A DNA stretch of 64,000 bases from CG2-30-36-16 sp964372115. Lineage in GTDB: Bacteria; Bacteroidota; Ignavibacteria; Ignavibacteriales; Ignavibacteriaceae. The stretch lies in NCBI GenBank assembly GCA_964372115.1, contig CAYJPN010000006.1, forward strand, positions 1-64,000. The letters are read 5' to 3'. Below, in pieces: positions 24,173-33,281 of this stretch (the stretch's first letter is position 1; each line of letters starts with the position of its first letter). The position numbers and the translations under genes are program-made. Under the pieces are notes generated by a model that saw nothing but the letters and a program-made list of their open reading frames with translations, made no database searches and was not told the DNA's origin.

Positions 24173-25543
24173 CTATAGACCGTACTTTTCCATTCTTCTG
24201 TATAGGGATGTTCTCGTTAAGCCAAGTTCCTTTGCGGTTTTAGATATGTTCCCCGCAAATTTGAGTAGAGCCTTTTGAATGATTGTTTTTTCGATAGATT
24301 CCAAGTTAAATGTTGAATAATCTGAGTTGTCATTTTGTTCTTTTAAACCCGGCGCTGCAAAAAAGCAATCGGATGGCTTTAAAACATTACCGTCGCAAAG
24401 AATTATACTTCTTTCAATTGCATGCTGAAATTCACGAACATTTCCCGGCCAAGCGTAATTCTCAAATTTTCGTAAAGTTGTAACATCAACTTCCAAATTT
24501 GGTTTGTTATATTTCTTTTTATATAAATCCATGAAGTGTTGAAGCAGCAGAGGAATATCTCCCGCTCTTTCGCGTAAAGGGGGAAGATGAATTTCGACAG
24601 TGTTAATGCGGTAGAGTAAATCCTGGCGAAATTTATTTTGCGCAATTAAATCGTGAAGCGAATTATTCGTTGCGCAAATGAGCCGAATGTCTACCGGTAT
24701 AGCTTTGTTTGATCCAACCCGCGTGATTTCTCTTTTTTGTATTGATGTTAAAAGTTTTGCCTGAAGTTCTAATGGGATATTACTAATTTCATCTAAAAAC
24801 AAACTGCCCCCTGATGCAATCTCAAATCTTCCGGCGCGGTCATCTTTGGCATCCGTAAATGCTCCCTTAACATGGCCGAACAGCTCGCTTTCAAAAAGGG
24901 AATGAGAGATTGACCCCATATCCACGCCAATAAATGCTTCGCTTACTCTGTTTGATTTCCTGTGAAGGGCTCTTGCAACTAACTCTTTGCCCGTTCCATT
25001 TTCACCGAGGATTAATACATTAGCATCGGTTGCAGCAACCTTAGAAATAGTATTAAATACTTTTCGCATCGACTCAGAAGTTCCGATGATTTCATGAAAT
25101 CCGGTTTCGTTTTCTTCGTTTATAAATTTTTGTCGGGATTTCATCCTGTTAATCTCAACACGCGATTCTCTCAGTTTAAGAGCGGAAGAAAAAGTAGTGA
25201 TAAATTTTTCGTTGTGCCAGGGTTTTAATATAAAATCTGTAGCACCCTCTTTTACAGCCCGTACAGCAGTTTCTACATCGCCGTAAGCAGTTATTAAAAT
25301 TACAACTGCCAGCGGATCGATTTGTAAAATTTCTTTAAGCCAGTAAAAACCTTCTTGTCCGCTTGTACTGTTTTGAGTAAAGTTCATATCAAGAAAAATT
25401 ACATCAAAACCATTCTCGGAAATCAATTCCGTAATGCGGCTTGTATCTTTCTCTGTTACAATTACAGAAGCATAAGGCTTAAGCAATAATTTTGCCGCAG
25501 TAAGAATATCTTCGTTGTCATCTACAATTAATATTTTCGGCAT
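24173..25543 (-). CDS. NtrC-family sigma-54-dependent response regulator
   Basis: A 456-residue regulator. The receiver domain (about 1-125) has phosphoacceptor D52. The AAA+ domain (about 150-385) has Walker A G-E-N-G-T-G-K-E, the sigma-54 loop as G-A-F-T-D-A, and Walker B G-G-S-L-F-L-D-E-I. A Fis-type helix-turn-helix lies at the end (L-G-L-T-R-T-S-L-Y-R-R). The loop has D where most activators have G (GAFTGA), but the aromatic F and the T are kept, so sigma-54 contact is still plausible. It is first in a two-gene unit with the kinase. Across a 221-base gap it diverges from the efflux operon, which carries a candidate -24 promoter box. Confidence 0.93.
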   Translation of the reverse strand: MPKILIVDDNEDILTAAKLLLKPYASVIVTEKDTSRITELISENGFDVIFLDMNFTQNSTSGQEGFYWLKEILQIDPLAVVILITAYGDVETAVRAVKEGATDFILKPWHNEKFITTFSSALKLRESRVEINRMKSRQKFINEENETGFHEIIGTSESMRKVFNTISKVAATDANVLILGENGTGKELVARALHRKSNRVSEAFIGVDMGSISHSLFESELFGHVKGAFTDAKDDRAGRFEIASGGSLFLDEISNIPLELQAKLLTSIQKREITRVGSNKAIPVDIRLICATNNSLHDLIAQNKFRQDLLYRINTVEIHLPPLRERAGDIPLLLQHFMDLYKKKYNKPNLEVDVTTLRKFENYAWPGNVREFQHAIERSIILCDGNVLKPSDCFFAAPGLKEQNDNSDYSTFNLESIEKTIIQKALLKFAGNISKTAKELGLTRTSLYRRMEKYGL

Positions 25544-25628
25544 AATATTTTTTTATAAGTTGACTCATTTAATTCAATAATCATACCTTGAAAAACTACT
25601 CACAAAATAAGGAAAAAAAACAAAATAT

Positions 25629-25649
25629 GTACGCTAACGTACACCGGTG
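25629..25649. promoter_or_regulatory. Candidate activator binding region in the divergent gap
   Basis: GTACGCTAACGTAC (25629-25642) has 5-base inverted arms and runs into the palindrome CACCGGTG (25642-25649). The patch is richer in G and C than its surroundings and lies about 65-85 bases upstream of the -24 box at 25714, a usual distance for an NtrC-type upstream site. The link to the neighbouring regulator is inference. Confidence 0.4.
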
Positions 25650-25713
25650 AACGCAGGCGGACGCTTAGTAAAAAAATAAAACAAAAATCGATCGAATTTC
25701 TTTAATTCTGTTA

Positions 25714-25729
25714 TGGCACGTTATTTTAT
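25714..25729 (+). promoter_or_regulatory. Candidate sigma-54 promoter for the efflux operon
   Basis: TGGCACG (25714-25720) is a perfect -24 element. At the proper four-base spacing it is followed by TTTAT where TTGCA is expected at -12, so the second element is poor. It lies 36 bases before the HlyD start. The adjacent divergent sigma-54 activator raises the likelihood. Confidence 0.45.
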
Positions 25730-25764
25730 TTAATAATAAGTAAATAAAAGCACAAAGATGAAAA

Positions 25765-27015
25765 ATGGATAAACAAAGAGAAAAAAAAACGTGGACGCTT
25801 AAAAGAATAACCACAATTTCCGTAGCTGGTTTAATTTTCATATTTATTATCTACCTTTTGTTTTTTAGTGATAAAAGTTCAAAGCTGAATGTTGAAAAGG
25901 AAAGATTAACTATTTCGGAAGTAAAACGTGGACCATTTCAGGAGTTTATTCCTATCACAGGTTCGATAGAACCAATAAAGTCATTTTATTTGGATTTAAC
26001 TGATGGCGGAAGAATAGTACAAAAATATATTGAAGAAGGAAGTTTTGTAAATGTCGGCGACCCGATTATAAAATTGGAAAACGCAAATCTCTCACTACAG
26101 GTTATGAATACCCAATCAAGTTTTTTAGCTGCGGAAAGCCAACTAAACATTGCCCAACTTACTTTTGAACAGAACCGCTTATCAAAGCAGAACCAGCTTT
26201 TAGATTTAAATGTGCGGCTGTTAAACCAGAAAAGAAATTATGAAACAAATAAAACTCTTTTTGAAAAGGGAATGACAACAAAGTTTGAATATGAAGCAAG
26301 CAAAGAGCAGTTTGAATATCTGTCAAAAAGTAAAGCGCTGATGCTCGAAGTACTAAAAAAAGATTCGTTAACAAGCGTGCAGCTTGTAGAACAGAATAAA
26401 GCAAATGTCGAAAGATCAAAAAACTATCTACAATTGATAGAAGATCAATTAGCTAATTTAACAGTGCGCGCTCCTATAAAAGGACAATTAACATCACTTA
26501 ACGCGGAGATTGGTCAATCTGTTGGGTTCGGGTATAAGTTGGGGAGAATAGATAACACCGATTCATATAAGGTTCGCGCAGAAGTTGCGGAACATTACAT
26601 TGCCAGAGTACGCGAAGGACAAATAGGCGAATATGAATTTAATGGCAACACTTATCAACTGACTGTTAAAACCGTTTATCCTCAGGTAACAAACGGAATA
26701 TTTTTTATTGATCTTCAATTTGTTACGGAACAACCAAAAGGAATCCGGCGCGGTCAGGCGGTTCATGTAAAACTGCAGCTTAGCGATTTGAGTGAAGCAC
26801 TGATGGTAGAAAGCGGCGGCTTTTATTCAACCACCGGCGGGCAGTGGATTTTTGTTGTTGACAAAACTGAATCTTACGCAGTTAGACGTTCAATAAAAAT
26901 CGGCAGACAGAACCCTCTCTATTACGAAATTCTTGAAGGATTAAAACCCGGTGAAAAAGTGGTTACTTCCTCTTATGATAATTACGGCGAAATTGAAAAA
27001 TTAATTTTAAAATAA
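25765..27015 (+). CDS. HlyD/MacA-type periplasmic adaptor protein
   Basis: A 416-residue membrane fusion protein. One N-terminal helix (about 14-34) anchors it in the inner membrane. A lipoyl-like barrel half (about 65-105), a long coiled-coil hairpin rich in Q, N, L and K (about 110-215), the other half (L-T-V-R-A-P-I-K-G-Q-L) and a beta-barrel follow. The family links an inner-membrane transporter to an outer-membrane channel. It is first in an operon with two MacB-type ATPases and four permeases. No TolC-type gene is in the window, so the outer-membrane partner is elsewhere, or the operon acts on envelope lipids or lipoproteins. Confidence 0.9.
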   Translation: MDKQREKKTWTLKRITTISVAGLIFIFIIYLLFFSDKSSKLNVEKERLTISEVKRGPFQEFIPITGSIEPIKSFYLDLTDGGRIVQKYIEEGSFVNVGDPIIKLENANLSLQVMNTQSSFLAAESQLNIAQLTFEQNRLSKQNQLLDLNVRLLNQKRNYETNKTLFEKGMTTKFEYEASKEQFEYLSKSKALMLEVLKKDSLTSVQLVEQNKANVERSKNYLQLIEDQLANLTVRAPIKGQLTSLNAEIGQSVGFGYKLGRIDNTDSYKVRAEVAEHYIARVREGQIGEYEFNGNTYQLTVKTVYPQVTNGIFFIDLQFVTEQPKGIRRGQAVHVKLQLSDLSEALMVESGGFYSTTGGQWIFVVDKTESYAVRRSIKIGRQNPLYYEILEGLKPGEKVVTSSYDNYGEIEKLILK

Positions 27016-27037
27016 AAATATTAATCGGAGAAACAGA

Positions 27038-27727
27038 ATGATACGGACGGTAAATCTTAATAAAATTTTCAGAACTGAAGAAGTTGAAACAACTGCATTG
27101 GATAATGTAAGTCTCGAAATAAACGAAAAAGAATTTGTTTCAATTATGGGTCCTTCGGGATGCGGCAAATCTACTTTGATGAACATTCTCGGACTTCTTG
27201 ATAACCCGAGCGGGGGAGAATATCATTTCCTCGGGACTGAAGTTGCAAAATATTCCGAAAGACAGAGAGCTCATTTTAGAAAAGAAAATATCGGATTCGT
27301 GTTTCAAAGTTTTAATCTTATTGATGAATTAACAGTTTTTGAAAACGTAGAACTGCCGCTTTTATATTTGAAAGTTTCCGCTACCGAAAGAAAGAAAAAA
27401 GTAAATGAGGTATTGGAACGTATGGAGATAATCCACAGAAAAAATCACTTTCCCCAGCAACTGTCGGGTGGTCAACAACAAAGAGTAGCGGTTGCACGCG
27501 CAATTGTAAGCAACCCAAAATTAATTTTAGCAGATGAACCGACCGGAAATTTAGATTCCAAAAACGGTGATGAAGTTATGAAGATGTTAAGCGATTTGAA
27601 TGAAGCCGGAACAACTGTGATAATGGTAACGCACTCACCGGCATATGCCGAGTATGGAAGCCGGGTTGTTCATTTGTTTGATGGACATATTGTAACCGAA
27701 AATTTTAACGAAAAATTTCATGTGTAA
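27038..27727 (+). CDS. MacB/LolD-type ABC transporter ATPase 1
   Basis: A 229-residue ATP-binding protein. Walker A is G-P-S-G-C-G-K-S-T (38-46), the Q-loop is F-V-F-Q-S-F-N-L, the signature is L-S-G-G-Q-Q-Q-R, Walker B is L-I-L-A-D-E-P-T-G-N-L-D, and the switch H is in V-T-H-S. It energises MacB/FtsX-type (type VII) permeases that work by mechanotransmission rather than transport through the membrane. Its gene follows the adaptor by 22 bases. A relic of another ATPase start and a permease lie downstream. Confidence 0.95.
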   Translation: MIRTVNLNKIFRTEEVETTALDNVSLEINEKEFVSIMGPSGCGKSTLMNILGLLDNPSGGEYHFLGTEVAKYSERQRAHFRKENIGFVFQSFNLIDELTVFENVELPLLYLKVSATERKKKVNEVLERMEIIHRKNHFPQQLSGGQQQRVAVARAIVSNPKLILADEPTGNLDSKNGDEVMKMLSDLNEAGTTVIMVTHSPAYAEYGSRVVHLFDGHIVTENFNEKFHV

Positions 27728-27755
27728 CCAATAATCAAGAAGAAGACAATTAGAA

Positions 27756-27800
27756 ATGATAAAACGTGTGGACGTAGAAAAATATTACACCAATTTATGA
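27756..27800 (+). pseudogene. 14-codon relic of an ABC ATPase gene start
   Basis: Here an ATG reads M-I-K-R-V-D-V-E-K-Y-Y-T-N-L and then stops with TGA TAA. The second ATPase of the operon begins M-V-K-L-I-N-I-E-K-Y-Y-T-N-K. The shared E-K-Y-Y-T-N, with near-identical DNA (GAAAAATATTACAC), shows that this is the 5' end of a lost paralogue, 29 bases after ATPase 1 and 31 bases before the first permease. Confidence 0.65.
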
Positions 27801-27830
27801 TAACAAATTCATTTTAATGAGAGAATATAA

Positions 27831-30149
27831 ATGTTCCGAATTTCAATTTTATACTACATACGCAGTATTACAAAACGAAAGCTATTTTCGTTTATCAACA
27901 TTACTGGTCTTGGATTAGCAATTGCATTCATGATTTTAATAGGGCAATACTTGTATCATGAATATAGTTATAACCAGAATTTTCAAAATAGCGATAATAT
28001 ATACAGGCTTGCTGAATTTGATTATAAATCTTACAATTTGGATTATAGAATCAAAGATCAAATTCTCGAAAAAATTCCTGGGGTGAAAGATGTTTGTCTT
28101 CTTAACCATTTTTCCGTTGAAGCTAATACCTTTGATAAGGTATTCAAAATCGAAAACATGATTACAGTTGATAATAATTTCTTTGATATGTTTTACGTTT
28201 CCTTTGTTTCTGGAAATAGAGAAACAGCTCTTAATTCAATGGATGATGTTATAATTACTGAAACATTATCAAAAAAAATATTTGGAACCACGGATGCAAT
28301 AGGTAAAATTTTACGACTAAATCACGAGTACGATTTTCTTGTAACTGGAATTGTGAGAGATCTTCCAGAGAACTTAAGTTTCAGAGCTGATCTTTTTGTA
28401 AGTGCTGAAAATTCGATAAACAAACGACTTTATTATCGAATGATTTCAGCCGGAGAAACTAGAAATAAAGTGCTTTTTAATGTTTTTGTCGAAATAAATA
28501 AACATGCTAATTTACTTAATATAGAAAACCAAATTGCATCTCTTAATTTGACAAACAATTTTTTATACCCCAAACAAGTTAAATTAACTCCTTTGAATTC
28601 AAATTATTTCAACTCGGAATATCAAGATTATGATTTAGAACATGGAAATAGTGGATTAATAAAACTTTTTTTATTTATTGGACTCATAATTCTTTTACTG
28701 GCTATAATTAATTTTGTTAATCTTGGTACAGCTGCTTATAAATACCGAATGATAGAAATCGGTATAAAAAAATGTATGGGTTTAGGCAGAAGCGCACTTA
28801 TTAGACAATTATTAAGCGAATCGTTATATACTTGTATTCTCGCAGCACTGGTTGGAATCATCCTTGCAGAAGCACTGTTACCATACTTCAATCAGTTTAT
28901 TGATAAACCAATTGCTCTTAAAATTTTTAGCGATCCTACATTCTCTATTTTGTTTATCCTTTTCGTTTTATTTCTTTCCTTATTAAATGGTTTTCTTCCT
29001 GCACTTATTTTATCGAATATTTCACCTATTCAAATTTTTAGATCGAATGAATTCCTAAAGGGTGCTGGTAAAAGTTACAGAAGCTTTCTCACTTCAATTC
29101 AGTTTTCAATAGCAATCATTTTAATTATGGGTTTAATAGTAATTACCAAACAAATTGATTTTGTAAAACACAAAGATTTAGGGTTCAAAACCGATAAACT
29201 TATTTATCTAAAGATTCATTATTCACTCGAAAACCGTGCTAACACTTTATATAATAAATTAAAACTTTACCACGGCATTACTTCTATAACAAAAACTTTC
29301 GGTATTCCAGGGGCCATCAATGTTTCAGGCAATGGCAATATGGGCTCGTACGATGGTGAATATAAATTAATGGTTATTGATTCGTTAACATTAAAGACTT
29401 TTGGTTTTAAAATAAAACATGGGCGTGAATTATTCCCCGGAGAGAATGAATTACGTTTAGTAAATGAAACAGCATTTAAGAAACTTGGGATTAACGATTT
29501 TAATGATAAAAAAACTGGGGAGTTAAAAATAGCGGGCGTTGTTGCTGATTTTAATTATTCACCACTCTATAACAATACCGAGCCGCTGGTCTTAGTGTAT
29601 AATAGCAACTATTCAGCAGACAATATAACAATGAGAGTTTCCTATCCTATAAGTGAGGCAATTGATTACATAAAGAATACGTGGGAACAAGTTTGTCCAG
29701 ATTATCCCATTGAATTTGGATTCTATGATGAATATTTCGCTTCAATGTATAAAAAGGAAGAAAACCTTGCCGCACTTGTTAGTCTTTTTTCAATTCTTGC
29801 AATTGTTATTTCTTGCATGGGAATTTTCGGCCTTTCGGTTTTTCAATCAGAACAAAAAATTAAAGAGATTGGTATTCGAAAAGTTCTTGGATCCTCGGTG
29901 TTGGAGATAATTTTACTTTTAATAAAAGATTTTATCAAGTGGGTAATCATAGCAAATCTGTTGGCATTTCCTATTGGGTACTATCTTTTAAGTCTATGGC
30001 TCGAGGACTTTGCATATAGAATTGAAATAAGCTGGTGGATGTTTGTGCTTTCTGGCGGAATTGCATTAGCAATTGCTATTGCAACAGTAAGCATGCAAGC
30101 AATAAAAGCAGCAATTGCAAATCCTGTTGATAGTTTACGGAATGAATAA
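27831..30149 (+). CDS. MacB/FtsX-family ABC permease 1
   Basis: A 772-residue permease. There is an N-terminal helix (F-I-N-I-T-G-L-G-L-A-I-A), a large periplasmic MacB-PCD-like domain (about 45-265), three helices with the FtsX fold (about 275-395), a fourth hydrophobic segment near 420, a second periplasmic domain (about 445-640), and a last set of helices with the conserved end A-A-I-A-N-P-V-D-S-L-R-N-E. It is the shortest of the four permeases and the most AT-rich by eye. It is preceded by the ATPase relic, so it may have been inserted or rearranged. It works with an ATPase dimer and probably the HlyD-type adaptor. Confidence 0.9.
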   Translation: MFRISILYYIRSITKRKLFSFINITGLGLAIAFMILIGQYLYHEYSYNQNFQNSDNIYRLAEFDYKSYNLDYRIKDQILEKIPGVKDVCLLNHFSVEANTFDKVFKIENMITVDNNFFDMFYVSFVSGNRETALNSMDDVIITETLSKKIFGTTDAIGKILRLNHEYDFLVTGIVRDLPENLSFRADLFVSAENSINKRLYYRMISAGETRNKVLFNVFVEINKHANLLNIENQIASLNLTNNFLYPKQVKLTPLNSNYFNSEYQDYDLEHGNSGLIKLFLFIGLIILLLAIINFVNLGTAAYKYRMIEIGIKKCMGLGRSALIRQLLSESLYTCILAALVGIILAEALLPYFNQFIDKPIALKIFSDPTFSILFILFVLFLSLLNGFLPALILSNISPIQIFRSNEFLKGAGKSYRSFLTSIQFSIAIILIMGLIVITKQIDFVKHKDLGFKTDKLIYLKIHYSLENRANTLYNKLKLYHGITSITKTFGIPGAINVSGNGNMGSYDGEYKLMVIDSLTLKTFGFKIKHGRELFPGENELRLVNETAFKKLGINDFNDKKTGELKIAGVVADFNYSPLYNNTEPLVLVYNSNYSADNITMRVSYPISEAIDYIKNTWEQVCPDYPIEFGFYDEYFASMYKKEENLAALVSLFSILAIVISCMGIFGLSVFQSEQKIKEIGIRKVLGSSVLEIILLLIKDFIKWVIIANLLAFPIGYYLLSLWLEDFAYRIEISWWMFVLSGGIALAIAIATVSMQAIKAAIANPVDSLRNE

Positions 30150-30171
30150 AAATTTAAATTAAGGTGATTTA

Positions 30172-30834
30172 ATGGTTAAGCTAATAAATATCGAAAAATA
30201 TTACACAAATAAGTTTATTAAAACTTTTGTGCTAAGAAACATTAATCTTGAAATTAGAGAAGGAGAATTCCTTTCCGTAATGGGTCCATCCGGCTCCGGT
30301 AAATCAACTTTACTTAACATAATTGGAATGCTCGATACACCATCGGGCGGCGAATATTTTTTTTATGATCAGCCCGTTCATAAGAAAAGTGAAAAGCAGC
30401 TTACTGAAATTCATAGAAGCCATATCGGGTTTGTATTTCAGAGTTATCATTTAATTGATGAACTAACTGTGTATGAAAATATCGAAACACCGCTTCTTTA
30501 TCAAAAAGTAAAGTCGGATGAACGCAAAGGAAGAGTTGCTGAAATTCTTGACAGATTCAATATGGTTGCAAAAAAAGATCTATTTCCAAATCAACTTTCC
30601 GGTGGACAGCAGCAATTGTGTGCGGTAGCAAGAGCAATTGTAGGCAATCCTAAATTAATTCTGGCGGATGAACCCACAGGTAATCTTCACACAGATCAAG
30701 GAAGAGAAGTAATGAAGGTTCTTAAAAAACTAAATGAGGAAGGCACAACAATTATTCAGGTTACGCATTCCGAAGAAAATGCAAAATATGGAAGCAAAAT
30801 AATCAAATTAAGTGACGGCTGGATTGAAAATTAA
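30172..30834 (+). CDS. MacB/LolD-type ABC transporter ATPase 2
   Basis: A 220-residue ATP-binding protein with Walker A G-P-S-G-S-G-K-S-T, Q-loop F-V-F-Q-S-Y-H-L, signature L-S-G-G-Q-Q-Q-L, Walker B L-I-L-A-D-E-P-T-G-N-L-H and switch H in V-T-H-S. After the signature the usual R is L-C, and the D-loop residue after G-N-L is H instead of D, so its ATPase cycle may differ from ATPase 1. It lies between permeases 1 and 2 with gaps of about 20 bases. Confidence 0.93.
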   Translation: MVKLINIEKYYTNKFIKTFVLRNINLEIREGEFLSVMGPSGSGKSTLLNIIGMLDTPSGGEYFFYDQPVHKKSEKQLTEIHRSHIGFVFQSYHLIDELTVYENIETPLLYQKVKSDERKGRVAEILDRFNMVAKKDLFPNQLSGGQQQLCAVARAIVGNPKLILADEPTGNLHTDQGREVMKVLKKLNEEGTTIIQVTHSEENAKYGSKIIKLSDGWIEN

Positions 30835-30851
30835 ATTGAACTGAGAATAAT

Positions 30852-33266
30852 ATGTTTAGAAACGTTCTAAAAATTGCATTGAGAAATATCCTCAAACAAA
30901 AAGGATATTCATTTATAAATATATTCGGATTGGCTGTGGGCATCACCTGTTGCATCATAATAATGCTCTTTGTTTTTGATGAATTAAGTTATGATAAATT
31001 TTATTCCAATTCCGAAAGAATTTATAGACTTGGAGTAAAAACTCTATTAAATAATAATCTCGAAAACACCGCAAGATCTGCTTCGCCCATTGGGCCCGCA
31101 CTGAAAAGCGAATTTCCCGAAGTCGAAGCTATGGTGAGGATTCGACAATATGGATTCCCTGTGTTCTATTATAAAGATAAAGTTTTTAGCGAGGAGCATG
31201 TATTTCGTGTAGACTCAACTTTCTTTGATGTATTTAAGTTAAAATTCATTAAAGGTAATCCGCAAAGCGCGTTAACCAAAGTCGGTAGTATTGTACTTAC
31301 TCAATCGATGGTTAAAAAATATTTTGGTCATGAAGACCCGATTGGAAAGGTTATTAACTCAGATAAACGAACCGATTTTATAGTTACCGGAGTTGTCGAA
31401 AATGTTCCTCCGAACTCACATTTTCATTTCGATTTTCTAGAACCACTAATGGGGAGTCGCGGTGTTGATAACCCGGTATGGGTATTTAATGATTTTTATA
31501 CATACATCCGACTTCGTGAAGGTGCTTCAATATCTGAACTCGAAGATAAACTCCTGGAAACAGCGAAAAAATATCTCGATCCGCAAATTCGCGGATTTAT
31601 GGGAATAGGAATTGACGAATTCCTGGCTGCAGGTAATAAGTTTGAATATACATTTACACCATTAAACGAAATTCATTTGCACTCTCATTTGGAATTTGAA
31701 ATTGAACCGAACAGTGACTTTAGTTATATCTACATTTTTTCATCCATTGCTCTTGCTATTTTGCTTATTGCCTGCTTGAACTTTGTTAATCTTTCAACAG
31801 CGCGTTCAACAATGCGAGCGAAGGAAGTGGGTATCAGAAAAGCTATAGGATCAGGGAAAAAGCAACTTGTTTATCAATTTTTATTTGAATCGGCTTTAAT
31901 GAGTTTTTTAGCAATGCTTATTTCCATCGCGCTAATTTTTTTGATCATGCCTTATTTTAATAATTTGGCTCAAAAGAATCTTGAACTGTCGTTGTTCAAT
32001 AATTATATGATGATTCCGATTTTTGTCCTACTAACAATTGTAATCGGTTTTGCAGCGGGAGCTTATCCGGCGATGTTTTTATCTTCTTTTAATCCTGTTA
32101 ATATTTTAAAACCCGGTGGAATAAAAGGCGACGGCAAATCATTAATGAGAAGTATATTAGTTGTTTTTCAATTTGTAATATCGATAATACTAATTATCGG
32201 AACACTTGTTATTGTTAGCCAATTGTCGTTTATACAAAATACCAACCTTGGTTTTAATAAAGAGCAGGTAATAATCGTAAAAAAAACTGACGATCTAGGA
32301 ACCGCTGCTTCTTCTTTCAAACAAGATATATTATCGAACCCTAACATTGTAAGCGCTACGAACACAACAAATATGCTCGGTAATACATTTGAGATAGGAG
32401 GCCTAACAAAAGCAGGCGCTCCTGACAATCAGGCTCAATTAATGGTTTATCTGTCTACCGATTCCGATTTTCTAAAAACTTTTAAGATGAAACTAGTTTC
32501 CGGAAGATATTTCGATTATGACGAGTTACCTGCGCGGGATAAAATTGTAATCAACGAATCTGCTGCGAAGCATTTCGGTTTTGATAATCCAATTGGAAAA
32601 ATATTGGAGAATACTCTCGACCGCTCAATGAAGTTAGAAATAATCGGCGTGGTAAAAGATTTTCACTTTGAATCGTTACATCAAAAAATTAAACCGATGT
32701 TTTTATTGCCGCATTCAAAAAATCAATATGGTAAATTTATCTCGGTAAGAATAAAACCTCAGAGTGTAAGTGCATCTCTTGATCATATAAAAAAAACATG
32801 GCAGAAATATGCAGGCAATCAAATGCTTGAATACGAATTTTTTGACGAGCATTTTGAAAGAGCATATCTATCAGAGCAACGGACAGGACAAATATTCGGG
32901 ACATTTTCAATTCTGGGGGTTATAATCGCTTGCATGGGGTTGTTGGGACTATCCACATTTATAACAGTTCAGCGTACAAAAGAAATTGGAATCCGAAAAA
33001 CTTTAGGTTCGTCGGCTTCGCAAATATTAATTTTATTGAATAAACAGTTTATTAAATGGATTTTGATAGCGAATATTATAGCATGGCCTATCGCCTATTA
33101 TTTAATGAACAGATGGCTTCAGGATTTTGCATACAGAATTAAAATAAACTTGTGGATTTTTATTATATCAGGTGGGATCGCGTTATTAATTGCACTACTT
33201 ACAGTCAGCTACCAGTCTATAAAAGCGGCGGTTGCAAATCCGGTAAAAAGCTTGAAGTATGAATAA
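30852..33266 (+). CDS. MacB/FtsX-family ABC permease 2
   Basis: An 804-residue permease with the same plan as its neighbours: N-terminal helix (about 22-42), first periplasmic domain, a three-helix FtsX unit (about 290-400), a fourth helix near 430, a second periplasmic domain and a final FtsX unit ending A-A-V-A-N-P-V-K-S-L-K-Y-E. The repeated E-V-G-I-R-K-A-I-G-S and E-I-G-I-R-K-T-L-G-S motifs after the helices are the coupling segments that contact the ATPase. The next gene begins almost at its stop. Confidence 0.92.
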   Translation: MFRNVLKIALRNILKQKGYSFINIFGLAVGITCCIIIMLFVFDELSYDKFYSNSERIYRLGVKTLLNNNLENTARSASPIGPALKSEFPEVEAMVRIRQYGFPVFYYKDKVFSEEHVFRVDSTFFDVFKLKFIKGNPQSALTKVGSIVLTQSMVKKYFGHEDPIGKVINSDKRTDFIVTGVVENVPPNSHFHFDFLEPLMGSRGVDNPVWVFNDFYTYIRLREGASISELEDKLLETAKKYLDPQIRGFMGIGIDEFLAAGNKFEYTFTPLNEIHLHSHLEFEIEPNSDFSYIYIFSSIALAILLIACLNFVNLSTARSTMRAKEVGIRKAIGSGKKQLVYQFLFESALMSFLAMLISIALIFLIMPYFNNLAQKNLELSLFNNYMMIPIFVLLTIVIGFAAGAYPAMFLSSFNPVNILKPGGIKGDGKSLMRSILVVFQFVISIILIIGTLVIVSQLSFIQNTNLGFNKEQVIIVKKTDDLGTAASSFKQDILSNPNIVSATNTTNMLGNTFEIGGLTKAGAPDNQAQLMVYLSTDSDFLKTFKMKLVSGRYFDYDELPARDKIVINESAAKHFGFDNPIGKILENTLDRSMKLEIIGVVKDFHFESLHQKIKPMFLLPHSKNQYGKFISVRIKPQSVSASLDHIKKTWQKYAGNQMLEYEFFDEHFERAYLSEQRTGQIFGTFSILGVIIACMGLLGLSTFITVQRTKEIGIRKTLGSSASQILILLNKQFIKWILIANIIAWPIAYYLMNRWLQDFAYRIKINLWIFIISGGIALLIALLTVSYQSIKAAVANPVKSLKYE

Positions 33267-33281
33267 TTGTATGGAGGTTTT

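Noticed and set aside
24173..25543. The GAFTDA loop as proof that the regulator cannot use sigma-54
   Set aside because: The F and T that matter most are kept, the Fis-type DNA-binding end is normal, and a -24 box lies in the divergent gap.
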